64,000 bases of DNA from Sipunculus nudus (Eukaryota; Annelida; Sipuncula; Golfingiida; Sipunculidae), in contig CM049307.1 of assembly GCA_026874595.1 (NCBI GenBank), positions 22,671,079 to 22,735,078 on the forward strand. The letters are read 5' to 3'. A program made the translations under genes and the position numbers. Below are positions 10,040 through 23,250 of this stretch, in pieces. The notes beneath the pieces were generated by a model that ran no database searches, had not been told where the DNA came from, and was given only the letters and a program-made list of their open reading frames with translations. Position 1 is the first letter of the stretch. Every line of letters begins with the position of its first letter.

Positions 10040-12581
10040 CTGAGGCCATTATACTGAAATTACTCATCAGACAGGAATCAACTGCAGCATGAGGCCACTA
10101 AACTGGATCAATAGCAGAATGAGGCCATTATACAAGAACCAACTGCAGCATGAGTCAATTATACAAGAATTAACTGCAGCATGAGGCCATTATACAAAAA
10201 TCAACAGAGCATGAGGCCATTATACTGGATTAACTGCAGTATGACAATAATACTGGATCAACAGCAGCATGAGGCTAAAATACTGGATTAACTGTAGCAT
10301 GAGGCCATAAAATAAGAATTAACTGCAGCATGAGGCTATTATACAAAAATAAACTGCAGCATGAGGCCATTATACAAGAATCAACTGCAGCATGAGGCCA
10401 TTATACAAGAATCAACTGCAGCATGAGGCCATTATACTGGATTCACTGCAGCATGGGATCATTATACTTTACTGCAGCATGAGGCCATCAAACTGGATAA
10501 ATAGCAGTATGAGACCATTATTATGGATAAACTGCAGCATGAGGTCATACTGGATTAACTGCTGCATTTGGTTATTATACTGGATATACTGCATTATGAG
10601 ATAATTTCACTGAATTAACTGCAGCACGAGACCATTGTACTCAATTAACTGCAGTAAGAGGCCTTTAATACTGGATCAACTGCAGCATGAGGCCATTTTA
10701 CTGAATTAACTGCAGCATGAGGCCATCAAACTGGATCAATAGCAGTATGAGGCCATTAAACTGGATCAACTACAGCATGAGGCCATTATATTGGATTAGC
10801 TGCAGCATGAGGCCATCAAACTGGATCAATAGCAGTATGAGGCCATTATACTGGATCAACTGCAACATGAGGCCATTATACTGGATTAATGACAGTATGA
10901 GGCCATTATACTAGATTAACTGCAGCATGAGGCTATGTTACAAGAATTAACTGCAGCATGAGTCCATTATACAAGAATTAACTGCAGCATGAGATCATTA
11001 TACTTGACTGCAGCATGAGGCCATCAAACTGGATTATTATCAGTATGAGGCCATTATACTAGATTAACTGCAGCATGAGGCTATGATACAAGAATTAACT
11101 GTGCACAGCATGTGGCCATTATACAAGAATCAACTGCAGCATGAGGTCATTATACTGGATTCACTGCAGCATGAGGCCATCAAACTGGATAAATAGCATT
11201 ATGAGGCCATTATAATGGATAAACTGCAGCATAAGATCATACTTGATTAACTGCTGCATGAGGCTATTATACTGGATAAACTGCAGTATGAGGTAATTTT
11301 ACTGAATTAACTGCAGCATGAGGCCACTGTACTCAATAAACTGCAGTATGGGGCCATTGTACTGCATTAACTCCCATTTTACTGGATCAACTGCAGCACG
11401 AGGCCATTATACTGCATTAACTGCAGCATGGGCCATCAAACTTGATCAATAGCAGTATGAGGACATTATACTAAATCAACTGCAACATGAGGCCATTATA
11501 CTTGATCTATATATACATGCCCAAATAACTGAGGCCATTATATTGGAAAAGCTCATCACACAGGAATCAACAGCACCATGAGGTAGCTACACTGGATCAA
11601 TAGCAGAATGAGGCCATTATACAAGAATCAACAGCAGCATGAGGACATTATACTAGATTAACTGCAGTATGACATCATAATAAAGGATCAACAGCAGCAT
11701 GAGGCTATAATACTGGATTAACTGCAGCATGAGGTCATAATAGAAGAATTAACTGCAGCATGAAGCCATTATACAAGAATCAACTGCAGCATGAAGCCAT
11801 TATACAAGAATCAACTGCAGCATTAGGCCATTATACTGGATTTACTGCAGTATGAGGCCCTTATACCGGATTTACTGCAGTATGAGGCCCTTATACCGGA
11901 TAAACAGCAGTATGAGAGCATTATACTGGATTAACTGCAGTAAGATATCATAATACTGAATAAACTGCAGTAAGATATCATAATACTAAATTAACTGCAG
12001 CATGAGATCATTTTACTTAACTGCAGCATTAGGCCATCAAACTGGATGAATAGCAGAAGGAGGCCATTATAATGGATAAACTGCAGCATGAGGTCATTAT
12101 ACTGGATTAACTGCAGTATGATCATTATAATTAACTGCAGCATGAGGCCATCAAACTGGATAAATAGCAGTATGAGGCCATTATACTAGATTAACTGCAG
12201 CATGAGATCATAATACTGAATTAAATGCAGCATGAGATCATTATACTTATCTGCAGCATGAGGCCATCAAACTTGATAAATAGCAGTACGAGGCCCTTAT
12301 AATTGATACACTGCAGCATGAGGTCATACTGGATTAACTGCTGCATGAGGTTATTATACTGGATATACTGCAGTATGAGGTAATTTTACTGAATTAACTG
12401 CAGCATGAGGCCATTGTACTGGATCAACTGCAGCATGAGGCCATTATACTGGATTAACTGAAGCATGAGGCCTTCAAACTGGATCAATAGCAGTATGAGG
12501 CCATTATACCGGATCAACTGCAGCATGAAGCCTAAACTGGATTAACTGCAGCATGAGGCCATCAAACTGGATCAATAGCAG
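10040..12581. repeat. 30-bp satellite array, left part
   Basis: Tens of diverged copies of AACTGCAGCATGAGGCCATT followed by ATACTGGATC (30 bp, PstI site in each). A second monomer type has ATCAATAGCAGTATGAGG. The array is itself duplicated: the flank-like stretch near 10018 (TAACTGAGGCCATTATACTG..CTCATCA..CAGGAATCAAC) recurs near 11506, a block of about 1.49 kb. Since 30 is a multiple of three, long frames such as repeated MRPLYWIN arise without meaning. Confidence 0.95.
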
Positions 12582-13402
12582 CAGGGATGTGCTCAGAATA
12601 ATTTGAGTGGCGGGCGGGCTGGCCGTGAACGTATTTCATGAAATGGAGGGGGGGGGGGGGGTGGGCCATGGGATATTTAAAGTTAAACTTTCATTTTTTA
12701 TAGACGTGATTTGTGATATTTCAGCTGAATGAATAAATCATTAGTAATACTAAAAAGTATTATTAATTTCCAATATGCCGACAGCAATGCCGCCACTGAG
12801 AGCAAATTTGATGTAAAAGTTAAATTACCGTGGTGAACTCATCTGTCAGTTCAGATTCTGTGGGTCAGGATTTGCTGAATACTTCCATATAATATGGGTA
12901 TAAGAAAGGACCGTATTCAGTTTTTCGCGCTTAAAACCTGATACCAAACATCATATTCCACTTTTCTACGGCAGTTTGGCCTCATTAGGAACTGTGACCT
13001 TACAAATGTATTCGAGTATTTACGTCGATCATCAATTATATTCAATCAAACATGCATCGTTTGGCGCATCATATGATTTCATAGAAGCTGATATCAGCAT
13101 TAGTCTTTTATACAGATACAAGGTGGCGCTGCCATAGCAGCTACATTCACTTCATTCGTACCAAATTTTATTCATCAACATTCACTTAATACGGAACATT
13201 TTGAAGAGTACCTTCTATTAAATATTCATTTTGGGTGCCACTGGATGTCATCCAGTGTGGAAGACATGCACTTAGATTTATTCGACAGGGGTCACTAATT
13301 GTAATACCGGTAAAACACAGTGAGGTAAGCTAAACGCGTGTATTTTTGTTCATGGCTTAAACAATTAAAAACTAGACATTTCTTGGCGCCGCAGGTGCCA
13401 GA

Positions 13403-15658
13403 GTATCCCCAGACATAGTAGCCCCCCCCCCTTTAAGAATAGACCCCCATTTTTAGCAGCATATGCTGACACTTGGCAAATTTATTGTTTCTTCCATCTA
13501 ACAATGCACAATCTTGTTGAAGATGTTGGTCCTGTGACCTTGATCTTGACCCAAAATCAATTTGGGTCTTGCTTTTCCAATGGGACATATGCAAGTCAAG
13601 TTTGAAATCTATACATCAATAAAGCAGGAATTATCATCCAGAAACTAATTTTTGGACAGATGGCTCCTGTGACTATCACCTTTGACCGTGTGACCTCAAA
13701 ATTGATAGTGTTCTTCCTCTCTTGGCAGGAGAACTATATGTGCAAGATGAAAGATCTGAGATAAAATGTGTGGCTAAAAATGCATCCACATCTTTTTAAA
13801 GATGTGTCCTGTGACCTTGACCTTTGACCTCATGACCCCAAAATCAATTTTGGTCTTGCTTTTCCAATGGGACATATACAAGTCAAGTTTGAAATCCATA
13901 CATCAATAAAAGCAGGAATTATCATCCAGAAACTAATTTTTGGACATATGGCTCCTGTGACCTTCACCTTTGACCTTGTGACCTCAAAATTGATAGGGGT
14001 CTTCCACCCTTGGCTGGTGAACTATATGTGCAAGATGAAAGATCTGAGATGAATTGTTTGGCTGAAAATGCATCCACAATCTTTTTAAAGATGTGTCCTG
14101 TGACCTTGACCTTTGACCTCATGACCCCAAAATCAATTTGGGTCTTGCTTTTCCAATGGGTCAAATAAAAGTCAAGTTTGAAATCCATACATCAATAAAA
14201 GAAGATATTATCATCCAGAAACTAATTTTTGGACAGATAGCTCCTGTGACCTTCACCTTTGACCTCAAAATTGATAGGGTTCTTCCTCTCTTGGCAGGTG
14301 AACTATATGTGCAAGATGAAAGATCTGAGATGAAATGTTTGGCTGAAAATGCATCCACAATCTTTTTAAAGATGTGTCCTGTGACCTTGACCTTTGACCT
14401 CATGACCCCAAAATCAATTTGGGTCTTGCTTTTCCAATGGGACATATACAGGTCAAGATTGAAATCCATACATCAATAAAAGCAGGAATTATCATCCAGG
14501 AACTAAATTTTGGACAGATGGCTCCTGTGACCTTCACCTTTGACCTTGTGACTTCAAAACTGATAGGGGTCTTCCTCTATTGGCAGATGACTTATATGTG
14601 CAATGAAAGGTCTGAGATGAAATGTTTGGCTGAAAATGCATCCACAATCCTTTTAAAGATGTGTCCTGTGACCTTGACCTTTGACCTTATGACCCCAAAA
14701 TCAATTGGAGTCTTGCTTTTTCAATGGGACATATATAAGTCAAGTTTGAAATCAATACATCAATAAAAGCAGGAATTATCATCCAGAAACTAATTTTTGG
14801 ACAGATAGCTCCTGTGGCCTTGACCTTTGACCTTGTGACCCCAAAATTTATATGGATCATCCACTATTGGCAAGTGAGCTATATATTCAAGATGGAAGAC
14901 CTAGGATGAAAGTTTGGCTTAAAATGCATCCACAGTATCTTTTAAAATGCCAGTCCAGTGACCTTGACGTTTGACCTCATGACCCTAGAACCCATAGGGT
15001 TCTTACTTTAGTGGTGGGCCATACATAAGTCATGTTTGAAATCCATATGGCTATCAACACTGGAGATATCATAAGAGGTGTGTGATTTTCACCATATATG
15101 GCAATATTCAAGGTCAAGGCCACTATCATAAGAAAGGTCATGACCCCAATTTTAATAAACATCATCCCATAACCCATACCTATATATATGCATAATATAA
15201 AAGAAATCTGTCCATTAGTTTTTTACTTATAATGCTCACAGTACTGTAAGGTGGCAATTTTGGGGGTATTAAACGGCACGAAATCAAGTAAAGAATAATA
15301 GGTGGCGCCACCAGTTTCTGGAACATGACAGCACTATCCAAGATCTTCCATCAAGTTGATTTTGGGATAAATCCATGCAAGATTTCTTGAGATATTAAAG
15401 AATTTGTGTGATTTTCCCCAAAATTGGACCTATTCAAGGTCAAGGACACTTCTAGTAAAGGTCATGACCTCATTTTAAATAGGCGTCGTCCTCTTACCCA
15501 TATCTATACATATACCACGTTTGGTACAGTTCCATGAAATATTTTTTGAGTTATCATGCTGACAAGATTTATATGCGGCGGCGGTGGCGGCGGTGGTGGC
15601 GGCGGCAGCCGCGGGACCGGTATGAAGACATAGTACCCCCGACTTTGTCTGGGGATAC
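13403..15658. mobile_element. Family D element nested in the TIR element
   Basis: Inverted ends GTATCCCCAGACATAGTAG (13403) and the reverse complement GTATCCCCAGACAAAGTCGG at 15658. The interior is mostly the GTGACC core array, then one GGTGGCGCCACC module (15301-15312) and a GGC-rich right end (15573-15620). No coding capacity was found. Confidence 0.65.
13500..15180. repeat. ~280-bp tandem array, GTGACCTTGACC core
   Basis: About six copies with a period near 280 bp, tracked by CAATTTGGGTCTTGCTTTTCC at 13559, about 13838, 14132, 14415 and 14700. Each has two half-units (GTGACCTTGACCTTTGACC and GTGACCTTCACCTTTGACC). Related sequence fills family A copy 3 at 35340-36060. Confidence 0.9.
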
Positions 15659-15770
15659 AAATATTACTGCCGGGTGGGCATTGACACTTTCCAGTCAAGT
15701 GCCGGGCGGCAGGAAAGACTGCCGCGTGCACCTGCCCGGCGCCGCCCGGCGTGGGCACATCCCTGAGCAG

Positions 15771-16085
15771 TATGAGGCCATTATACTGGATCAACTGTAA
15801 CATGAGGCCATCATACAAGAATTAACTGCAGCATGAGGTCATTATACTGGATCAACTGCAGCATGGGGCCATTATGCTGGATTATCTGTAGCATGGGCTA
15901 TTATAGTTTATAAACTGCAGCATGAGGTAATTATAAGCTGGATTAAGTACAGCATTAGGCCATTTTACTGGACCAACTGCAGCATGAGGTCATTTTACTG
16001 AAGTAACTGCAGCAAAACATCCTTATACTGGAATCAACTCCAGCACGAGGCAATTATACTAGATTAACTGCAGCATGAAGCCATT
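15771..16085. repeat. 30-bp satellite array, right part
   Basis: Continuation of the array at 10040-12581 after the inserted TIR element, about ten monomers. Confidence 0.93.
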
Positions 16086-16404
16086 AGGCAAAAACAAACT
16101 ATATCTTTGTCTCCAGTTATGCGACCGACCCTAAAAAAACCAGCCACCCAAAATTTTTTTTACTGCAAATTCTGGTGCCATCACTGGCAAAAGCAGACAA
16201 CCATCAATTCAAAATCTCATTTGTGTCGTAAACATGTAGAAAAATGTAAATTGTGTGCTTAAATAGATTAAATATGTTCAATTTCCCATGATAAAACACA
16301 AAACACAATCTGTCAATTAAAAAATAATTCTTAAAAACATATTTTTTTGCTGTACCTACAATTTTTTTTTCTTGGCTTTGTAATCAGAAACAAAGAATTT
16401 CTTT
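16086..16404. other. Interruption in the satellite
   Basis: About 320 bp of AT-rich non-satellite sequence (starts CAAAAACAAACTATATC). It is probably another insertion. No clear ends were found. Confidence 0.4.
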
Positions 16405-16615
16405 GGCCTTATACAGGAATCAACTGCAGCATGAGGCAATTATACTCATTTAACTGCAGTATGAGGCCAATATACTCAATTTACTGCAGCATGAGGCCAT
16501 TATACTTGATTAACAGTATTATGTCATTATACTGGATTAACTCATTATTCAGGAATCAACTGCAGTATGAGGCCATTACACTGGATCAACTGCAGCATGA
16601 GGTCATCCTAAAGTA
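16405..16615. repeat. 30-bp satellite array, last part
   Basis: About seven further satellite monomers, followed by unique intron up to the exon at 16958. Confidence 0.9.
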
Positions 16616-16957
16616 ATACTCCCATTATGAAGAGGTCCATTTTCAAAATTATCATTCTAATGGGTTATACTTATACCACTGACATTATCAAAGATAAAAA
16701 GTTGAATAAAAAGGTGTGTGAACTATTTCCAGTTAAAATGTCAGGACATAGATTATGACCCATTTGTCCAACTGATCCAAGTGAAAATTATATTAATTAA
16801 AGGTCTGGTAGCTGCCGAGACATCAGTGTCGACATGTTTAAGATCAATCACCTTCAGACTTTTCATTATACTTTAAACATAAACTGGCCAAAATTCCTTA
16901 GTCAGCATTGTAACTCCCACCCATTTTAAAAAGAAGTGGAGAAGTTAAAGCTCTTAC
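16616..16957. other. MARF1 intron
   Basis: Unique AT-rich intron. Nothing recognised. Confidence 0.6.
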
Positions 16958-17038
16958 CTCTTCTCAAAAAGTTCAATAAACTTGAAGAGAGGTAGTGTAT
17001 TGGCTGTAGCATCCCTCAGCAGCGTAATGACCTCAGCC
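16958..17038 (-). CDS. MARF1: MARF1 exon, LOTUS 1 first part
   Basis: 81 nt, phase 2 to 2; acceptor ttctgtag|GGCTGAGG, donor GAGAAGAG|gtaaga. It encodes AEVITLLRDATANTLPLFKF and IELFEK. The family has LQDAP.CCLPLFKFTDIYEK here, so this is the first helix pair of LOTUS 1. The split Arg codon joins FGHTIS of the next exon. Confidence 0.93.
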
Positions 17039-17455
17039 CTACAGAAAAAAGGAAAATGAAGTGTGAATTCTCTCAGCCTTCTTTTTTATCAAGGAATCCT
17101 TAATTATGTATCCCATTGTCATAATTAAACACTGACAGACTTTCAAGTGTTACTTTGCACTGATTTCAACATTTTTATGGTTTTATTTTAAGAAACACTC
17201 AGGAAATAGGGATTTTCCTTTTGCATGGTCATTGGTTTACTGGGGCCTTGACCAATAACTGTCATCTATTGACTATAAAAATTTATAACAAGGCCTACAG
17301 GCCTAATGCGAACCTGTGCAAAGTTTGGGAGTATGAATGGAGGTTATTTTTAAGATTTGATATTGACTAAGGTAGTCCTGCATATCTACCTAAGTCATTA
17401 TGATTCAAGCAAAATGGACTTTTCCACCTGCAAGTTTCAGACTAGGACATTTTAA
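17039..17455. other. MARF1 intron with a family C 5' end
   Basis: Intron. At 17288 lies ACAAGGCCTACAGGCCTAAT followed by GCGAACCTGTG, identical to the 5' end of family C copy 1 at 31226. No matching 3' end lies next to it; the nearest is at 23773. Confidence 0.7.
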
Positions 17456-18510
17456 AACCAGAATATGGGTAGTCGACAAGCGACTATGTGTATGCAGAAG
17501 TCGGAGTGGGATGGGTGAAGTGAGGCATGGATTAAGTGGCAAGGGGAATAGAGTGAGGTGTGTTGCATATTAGCATGAATGTCTGCAGAGTAAACTTGAA
17601 TGTAGGTGGTGCCACCTGTCATAAAATCGAGAAAATTGTCCAGGATGTTTAAACCTGCAAAATTTCAGGTGGATAAGTCAAACCACTTCTGAGATATGAG
17701 TGATTTTATCCAAAAGCAGATGAACAGATGGACGCTGTGCATTAGTTGTTGCAGGTGGCGCCACCAGTTTTGTCTACGATGAAGAGCTTTGTGAGATCTA
17801 TAAACATGCAAAATTTTGGCCTAATATTCAAACGGTTCCCGAGATATGAGCTTGGGTGTCTGCAGAGTAAACCTGAATGTAGGTGGCGCCACCTGTCATG
17901 AAATCAAGAGAGCTGTCCAACATGTATAAACCTGCAAAATTTCAGGTGGAAAAGTCAAACCACTGCTGAGATATGAGTGATTTTATCCCAAGGCAGATGA
18001 ACAGGTGGAGGCTGTGCATAAGTGGTTGCAGGTGGCGCCACCAGTTTTGCCTATGATGAAGAGCTATGTGAGATCTATACACAAGCAAAATTTTTGCCCA
18101 ATCAGTAAAACGGCTCCCGAGATATGAGCTTGGATGTCATCAGCGTGAACTAGAATGTAGGTGGCACCACCTGTCATAAAATCAAGAAAGCTATCCAGGA
18201 TGTATACGCAGGCCGAATTTCAGTTGAATTGGTCAATTCACTGCAGAGATGAGTGATTTTAACGCAAGGCAGATGAACAGATGGACATTGTGCAAACATG
18301 GTTACAGGTGGCGCCACCATTTTTTGTGTATGTTATAAAGCTATCCAAGGGCTACATTTGTATAAATTTTATTTCCTGATCGGTCAAACAGTTCCCGAGA
18401 TATGTGGGTTTATGTGTGGAAACAGACGCACAAATGGACGCTGGGCAGAGAGGAAAGGTCAGAGGTCAACGCAAATTGGTTAGGCACCAGTTCACATGTG
18501 ACCCGATAAT
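17456..18510 (-). mobile_element. Family B element, inverted, 5'-truncated
   Basis: Reverse-complement copy of 61005-62453. Its 3' end (stem-loop GTAGTCG/CGACTAC, degraded) lies at 17456-17500. It holds perfect GGTGGCGCCACC at 17754, 17882, 18031 and 18307, with degraded copies between. The copy stops near 18510, after GTTCACATGTGACC, before the 5' palindrome, and runs straight into family A-type modules. Confidence 0.75.
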
Positions 18511-20496
18511 TGGGGTAAGTTTCGGAAAAATCGTGTTGTAGTTATTGAGATCCTGCAGTTTTTGTATCAAATTTTCCATTATTCTGGGGGGTATTTTGGA
18601 GCTATACAGCTTAAAGAATATGGGTAACAGAGACCTTATTTCAGGTTTCCATGGAGACTTTTCATGGGTCTCCCTGTGTGTCAAGAATGAAGATTCTAGG
18701 TCCAGTTTTTATAATTTGTGCCCTGTTAACAGATGTTCATATCTTGAAAGGTCTCAAAAATAGAGAAAAAATTCGTAAAAAAAACCCGAAAAAAATACAG
18801 GTGGCGCCACCAGTCTGCAGAAACTGATGAAACACTCCATGATCAATATCCATGCAAACAATTTTGGTGATCTCTGCATTAATTGTTCAGATACTTCTGC
18901 TTTTGTATCAAATTTTCCATTATTCTTGGGGGGGGGGGGGGGTAATTGGGAGCCATATAGCTTAAAGAATATGGGTAACAGAGACCTTATTTCAGGTTTC
19001 CATGGAGACTTTTCATGGACCTCTCAGTGTGTCAAGAATGAAGATTCTAGGTCCAGTCGTCATGATTTGTGCCATGTTAACAGATGACAGCATCCTTAAA
19101 GGTCTTAAAAATACAGGATAAAATCGTATAAAAAAATCGAACAATACAGGTAGCTCGACCAGTCTGCAGGAACTGATGGAACATCTCATGATCAATATGT
19201 ATGCCAAAAATCATGACCATCAGTGATGTAGTTATTGAGACATTGAAGTTTTTGTATGAAATTTTTTACTATTCTGGGGGGTACTTTGGGGCCCCATAGC
19301 TTGAAGGATAAGGGTAACAGAGACCTAATTTCTGGTTTCCATGGGGACTTTTCCTGGACCTCTCAGTGTGTCAAGAATTAAGATTCTAGGTCCAGTCTTT
19401 ACGATTTGTGCCAAGTTAACAGATGTTCATTTTTTTAAAGGTCTCAAAAATAGAGAAAACAATTCGTAAAAAAATAGAAAAATACAGGTGGCGCCACCAG
19501 TCTGCAGGAACTAATGGAACATTTCATGATCAATATGTATGCCAAAAATCATGACCATCAGTCAAGTAGTTAATGTGATATTGAAGTTTTTGTATGAAAT
19601 TTTTGACTTTTCTGGGGGGGGGGGGTACTTTGGGGCCCCATGGCTAGAAGGATAAGGGAAACAGAGACCTAATTTCTGGTTTCCAAGGAGATTTTTCATG
19701 GACCTCTCAGTGTGTCAAGAATGAAGATTCTAGGTCCAGTCTTTATAATTTGTGCCCTGTTAACAGCTGTCCACATTTTTAAAGGTCTCAAAAATAAAGA
19801 AAACAATTCGTAAAAATTGAAAAATACAGGTGGCGCCACCAGTCTGCAGAAACTGATGAAACATCTCATGATCAATATGTATGCCAAAAATCATGACCAT
19901 CAGTGATGTAATTAATGAGATGTTGAAGTTTTTGTATGAAATTTTTACTATTCTGGGGGGTACTTTGGGGCCCCATAGCTCAAGGATAAGGGAAACAGAG
20001 ACCTAATTTCTGGTTTCCATGGAGACTTTTCATAGTTCTCTCAGTTTGTCGAGAATGAAGATTCTAGGTCCAGTCGTTACGATTTGTGCCAAGTTAACAG
20101 ATGACAGCATCTTTAAAGGTCTCAAAAATAGAAAAAATCGTAAAAAATCGAACAATACAGGTAGGGCCACCAGTCTGCAGGAACTGATGGAACATCTCAT
20201 GATCAATATGTATGCCAAAAATCATGACCATCAGTCAAGTAGTAAATGAGATATTGAAGTTTTTGTATGAAATTTTTTACTTTTCTGGGGGGTACTTTGG
20301 GGCCCCATAGCTCGAAGGATATGGGTAACAGAGACCTAATTTCTAGTTTCCAAGGAGATTTTTCATGGACCTCTCAGAATCCCAAGTTACAAGGTTTTAG
20401 GTCCAGTGGTTACGATTAGTGTCTGGTTAACGGACGGACAGACGGACGACGGACAAAGAGTGATCGCTATAGCTCAGATGACTGTCAGCTGAGCTA
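18511..20496 (+). mobile_element. Family A-type core array with A 3' end
   Basis: Repeats of about 342 bp carrying GGTGGCGCCACC (18800, 19487, 19829), TTTCCATGGAGACTTTTC and AAGATTCTAGGTCCAGT. They are followed by (ACGG)n and the family A 3' end ATAGCTCAGATGACTGTCAG, then CTGAGCTA at 20496. Several units contain runs of 10-14 G. No family A 5' end is present. The same TTCTAGGTCCAG and TACGATTTGTGCC text ends family A copy 3. Confidence 0.7.
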
Positions 20497-20616
20497 TAAA
20501 CTGGCAGAACCCTACCACAGAATATTTCTTGTAAAGTTTAAACCAATCAGCTTAACAGTTTCATCATAAATCAGTGTAGAATCTAGAATAGTTTAAAATT
20601 ACATTTTTGCTTGTAA
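20497..20616. other. Intron between two family A copies
   Basis: Short unique stretch. Nothing recognised. Confidence 0.5.
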
Positions 20617-23250
20617 ACAAGGGACCTATGGGTCACGACGCTCAGCTGTTATATATGATAAAAAAATATTATTTAAAAATGAGGCACATGCAGGTTTTGT
20701 GTAGTAATAAATATAAGCTGTATTACGAGTTGTTGTTGTTTAGCTTATGTATGATTTTGATAGTACCTTTGGAGACAGGGAAGAGGATTGATTTCATTTA
20801 TTTTATTAACAAATGGAGTACTACTGTCACACAGATTTTGACTTGGCCATATAACTTATAAGCAGAACATATTATATAAGAGTTTAATTATTTATTAAAA
20901 AAATTACAAATATTGTCCCAAATATAATTTTTATTAAAAATAATAAAAGAATCATATGATTTTTTAAAATGAAATATAACTGATATGATTATTAAAATAA
21001 TATTAAAGAATATATTCATGAATATATTCATGAATGCATTCATGAATACATTTTGAAAGTATTTGCACGAGTATTCATATACTTTCATTTTTACCTGAAT
21101 TCCCATTCTTTATGCAAGAAATTTTATAATGGAGTACATAATCATATTCTTATTTAAATACAATTACAAAGTATTTGCACCATGTCTGGTATTTATTCAG
21201 TTTTCACCAATCAATGATGTTGAGAATCCAGAATATACAAAATTCACACATTTAAATAATAATCATAAGTACCTGGTTTTATGGCTTTTATTTATATTAA
21301 AAAATAACTGTAAAAAATTCATTTTGGACTAATTTCACATCAATGTACACACTAAACACAGTAGGAATCTAGATTAATATTATCAACTGCATCTTTGTCT
21401 ATCATTAATTTCCTTCATATAATCCCTAATGATTAGTAATGAATAATATGATTTACTTCTTTATCATTAAAAATGAACTGAAAAATGCCATAGGTGACTG
21501 CATGGTGTTATTTGGAATATGTGACATTCTACCCATCGATACAAGATTCTTATATCATCAGTAACTGCAAGTTAATTTCCTGTTATTATAAACTAACAAA
21601 TTCCTTTTCTATTTTTCTTTAATTTGTTATTAAAAACCAATAAAAATTTATTAATTTATTGTTTATTGTTATGTTGTTGGTTAAAACTACTAGATGAGTT
21701 GGGTTGGACAACTGGATCAACTGTGGCTGGCCATAAGCTGCCTGGATTCTCGCCTCAAGCGTGCATAATTTGATGAAAGGTCAACAAGGTCAACATACAG
21801 GTGACTCAAGAGGGGCTGGAGAGAGCCAAAGTCTGACAGGGTCTCATAAAAAACATTAATAAAAGCTACAATATTTGGCCAATTTCTTTCAGCTTTCTAA
21901 ACTAAAAAGCTGAAATCCTTATGTGTGCATGATATGAAAATTATATCAACAGTGCTCACGGGAAACAAACGTGCCATGGTCACAGTTGGGCAAAATTTAA
22001 GGTACTAATTTTATATTTATACTAATAACTTATGAAATTTTTAAAATTCAGAACTAATTTTGGGTATTCAATTGAATCTTGATTAAATAATGTTACATCC
22101 CTGACAAAAAAATCTCTAGCTTCAGCAATGCCCTTGTTAAGGGAGTAAATATATTTCTTGATTTTTTACAAAGTGCATTATGTTTGGGCCCATAACTTAA
22201 AAAAAATACACAATACTGACATCATTTCTGGCATGTGCATAGCGAATGTATAGAAAAATATGTATATTATATATGATCAAAGTCAGATTAGTGGTTTTGA
22301 TATTAGGCAGTCTTAAAGTGTAACAATGGGTTTTTAATGAAAAAATGAAGTTTTTCATTGATATCTCGAAGGAATTAAGTCCTAGTAACCAAATTCTTGG
22401 CATGGTAGGGGATATTGGAGAAATCCAACTGTATGCCAAATTTAAGGAACTTAGAGCTGAAGCTCGGGAGCTGATCTCTAGCAAACTGCATAACACTAGC
22501 AATATGTGACATGGTGCTTGAAAACTTGAATAAAATCTACAGTTTTTGATCAACTGGTTTCAAATTTTTGGTGTTAACAGTTGAAATGCTAACAAAAACA
22601 TGCTGTGAAAATTAAATCCACAGCAGTTACAGCTAAAAAACGTGCCATGGTCAAAGTTGGGCAAAATTTAAGGTACCAATTTTTTATTTTTGCTAATATT
22701 TTAAAAAATTTAAAAGATTTTGATCTAATTTTGGGTATACAATTTAATTTTGATTAATAAAAGTAATATTTCTGGAAAAAAAGTGCTTAGCTTTAACAAG
22801 TTTTGTGTTAAGTGATAAAATTTCTTTCCTGATTATTTACAAAATGCATTATGTTTGGGCCCACAACTTTTTTAAATTATATAATACGGACCTAATTTCT
22901 GGCATGTACATAGGAATTATATAGAGGATTATTTATAGGAAATATGAGAAAAAACAGATGAGTGGTTTTGATATTAGGCAGTCCTGAAGTGTGAAAATAG
23001 GTTTTTAATAAAAAATTTAGGTTTTTCCTTAATTTCTCAAAGGAATGAAGTCGCAAAGACCCAGTTTTCGGCTTGGTAGGAGATCTTGGGGACATCTAAC
23101 ATTATGCTGAATTTTGGATTCCTAGGTCTTACGGTTTCAAAACGTGCCACATCTACGGACGGACGGACGGACGGACGGACGGACAGACGGACGGACGACG
23201 GACAATGGACCACGACTATAGCTCAGATGACTTATAGTCAGCTGAGCTAA
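20617..23250 (+). mobile_element. Family A element, copy 2
   Basis: The 5' end is ACAAGGGACCTATGGGTC with CACGACGCTCAGCTG. The 3' end has (ACGG)n at 23151-23206 and then the stem-loop TAGCTCA..TGACT / AGTCA..TGAGCTA with CTAA at 23250. Two core modules (about 21950-22450 and 22540-23150) match modules in copies 1 and 4 (for example CGTGCCATGGTCA, GGGCAAAATTTAAGGTACC, GATATTAGGCAGTC). The left half is AT-rich and unlike the other copies. Confidence 0.65.

Larger units (their letters stand above)
12582..15765. mobile_element. TIR element with 5-bp target duplication
   Basis: The ends are CAGGGATGTGC (12582-12592) and GCACATCCCTG (15755-15765), a perfect 11-bp inverted repeat. AGCAG flanks both sides (12577-12581 and 15766-15770). 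Removing the element and one AGCAG restores the satellite monomer ATCAATAGCAGTATGAGGCC, so the insertion point is certain. CAGGG-type ends suggest hAT-like origin, but hAT elements usually make 8-bp duplications. It carries a second element inside (13403-15658) and no transposase was seen. Confidence 0.85.

Noticed and set aside
10392-10914. Open frames with repeated MRPLYWIN-type peptides
   Set aside because: They arise because the satellite unit is 30 bp. There is no stop-free long frame or splice context.
10040-12581. Regular 30-bp direct repeats, CRISPR-like at first sight
   Set aside because: The monomers are head-to-tail with no unique spacers, in an animal intron. It is a satellite.
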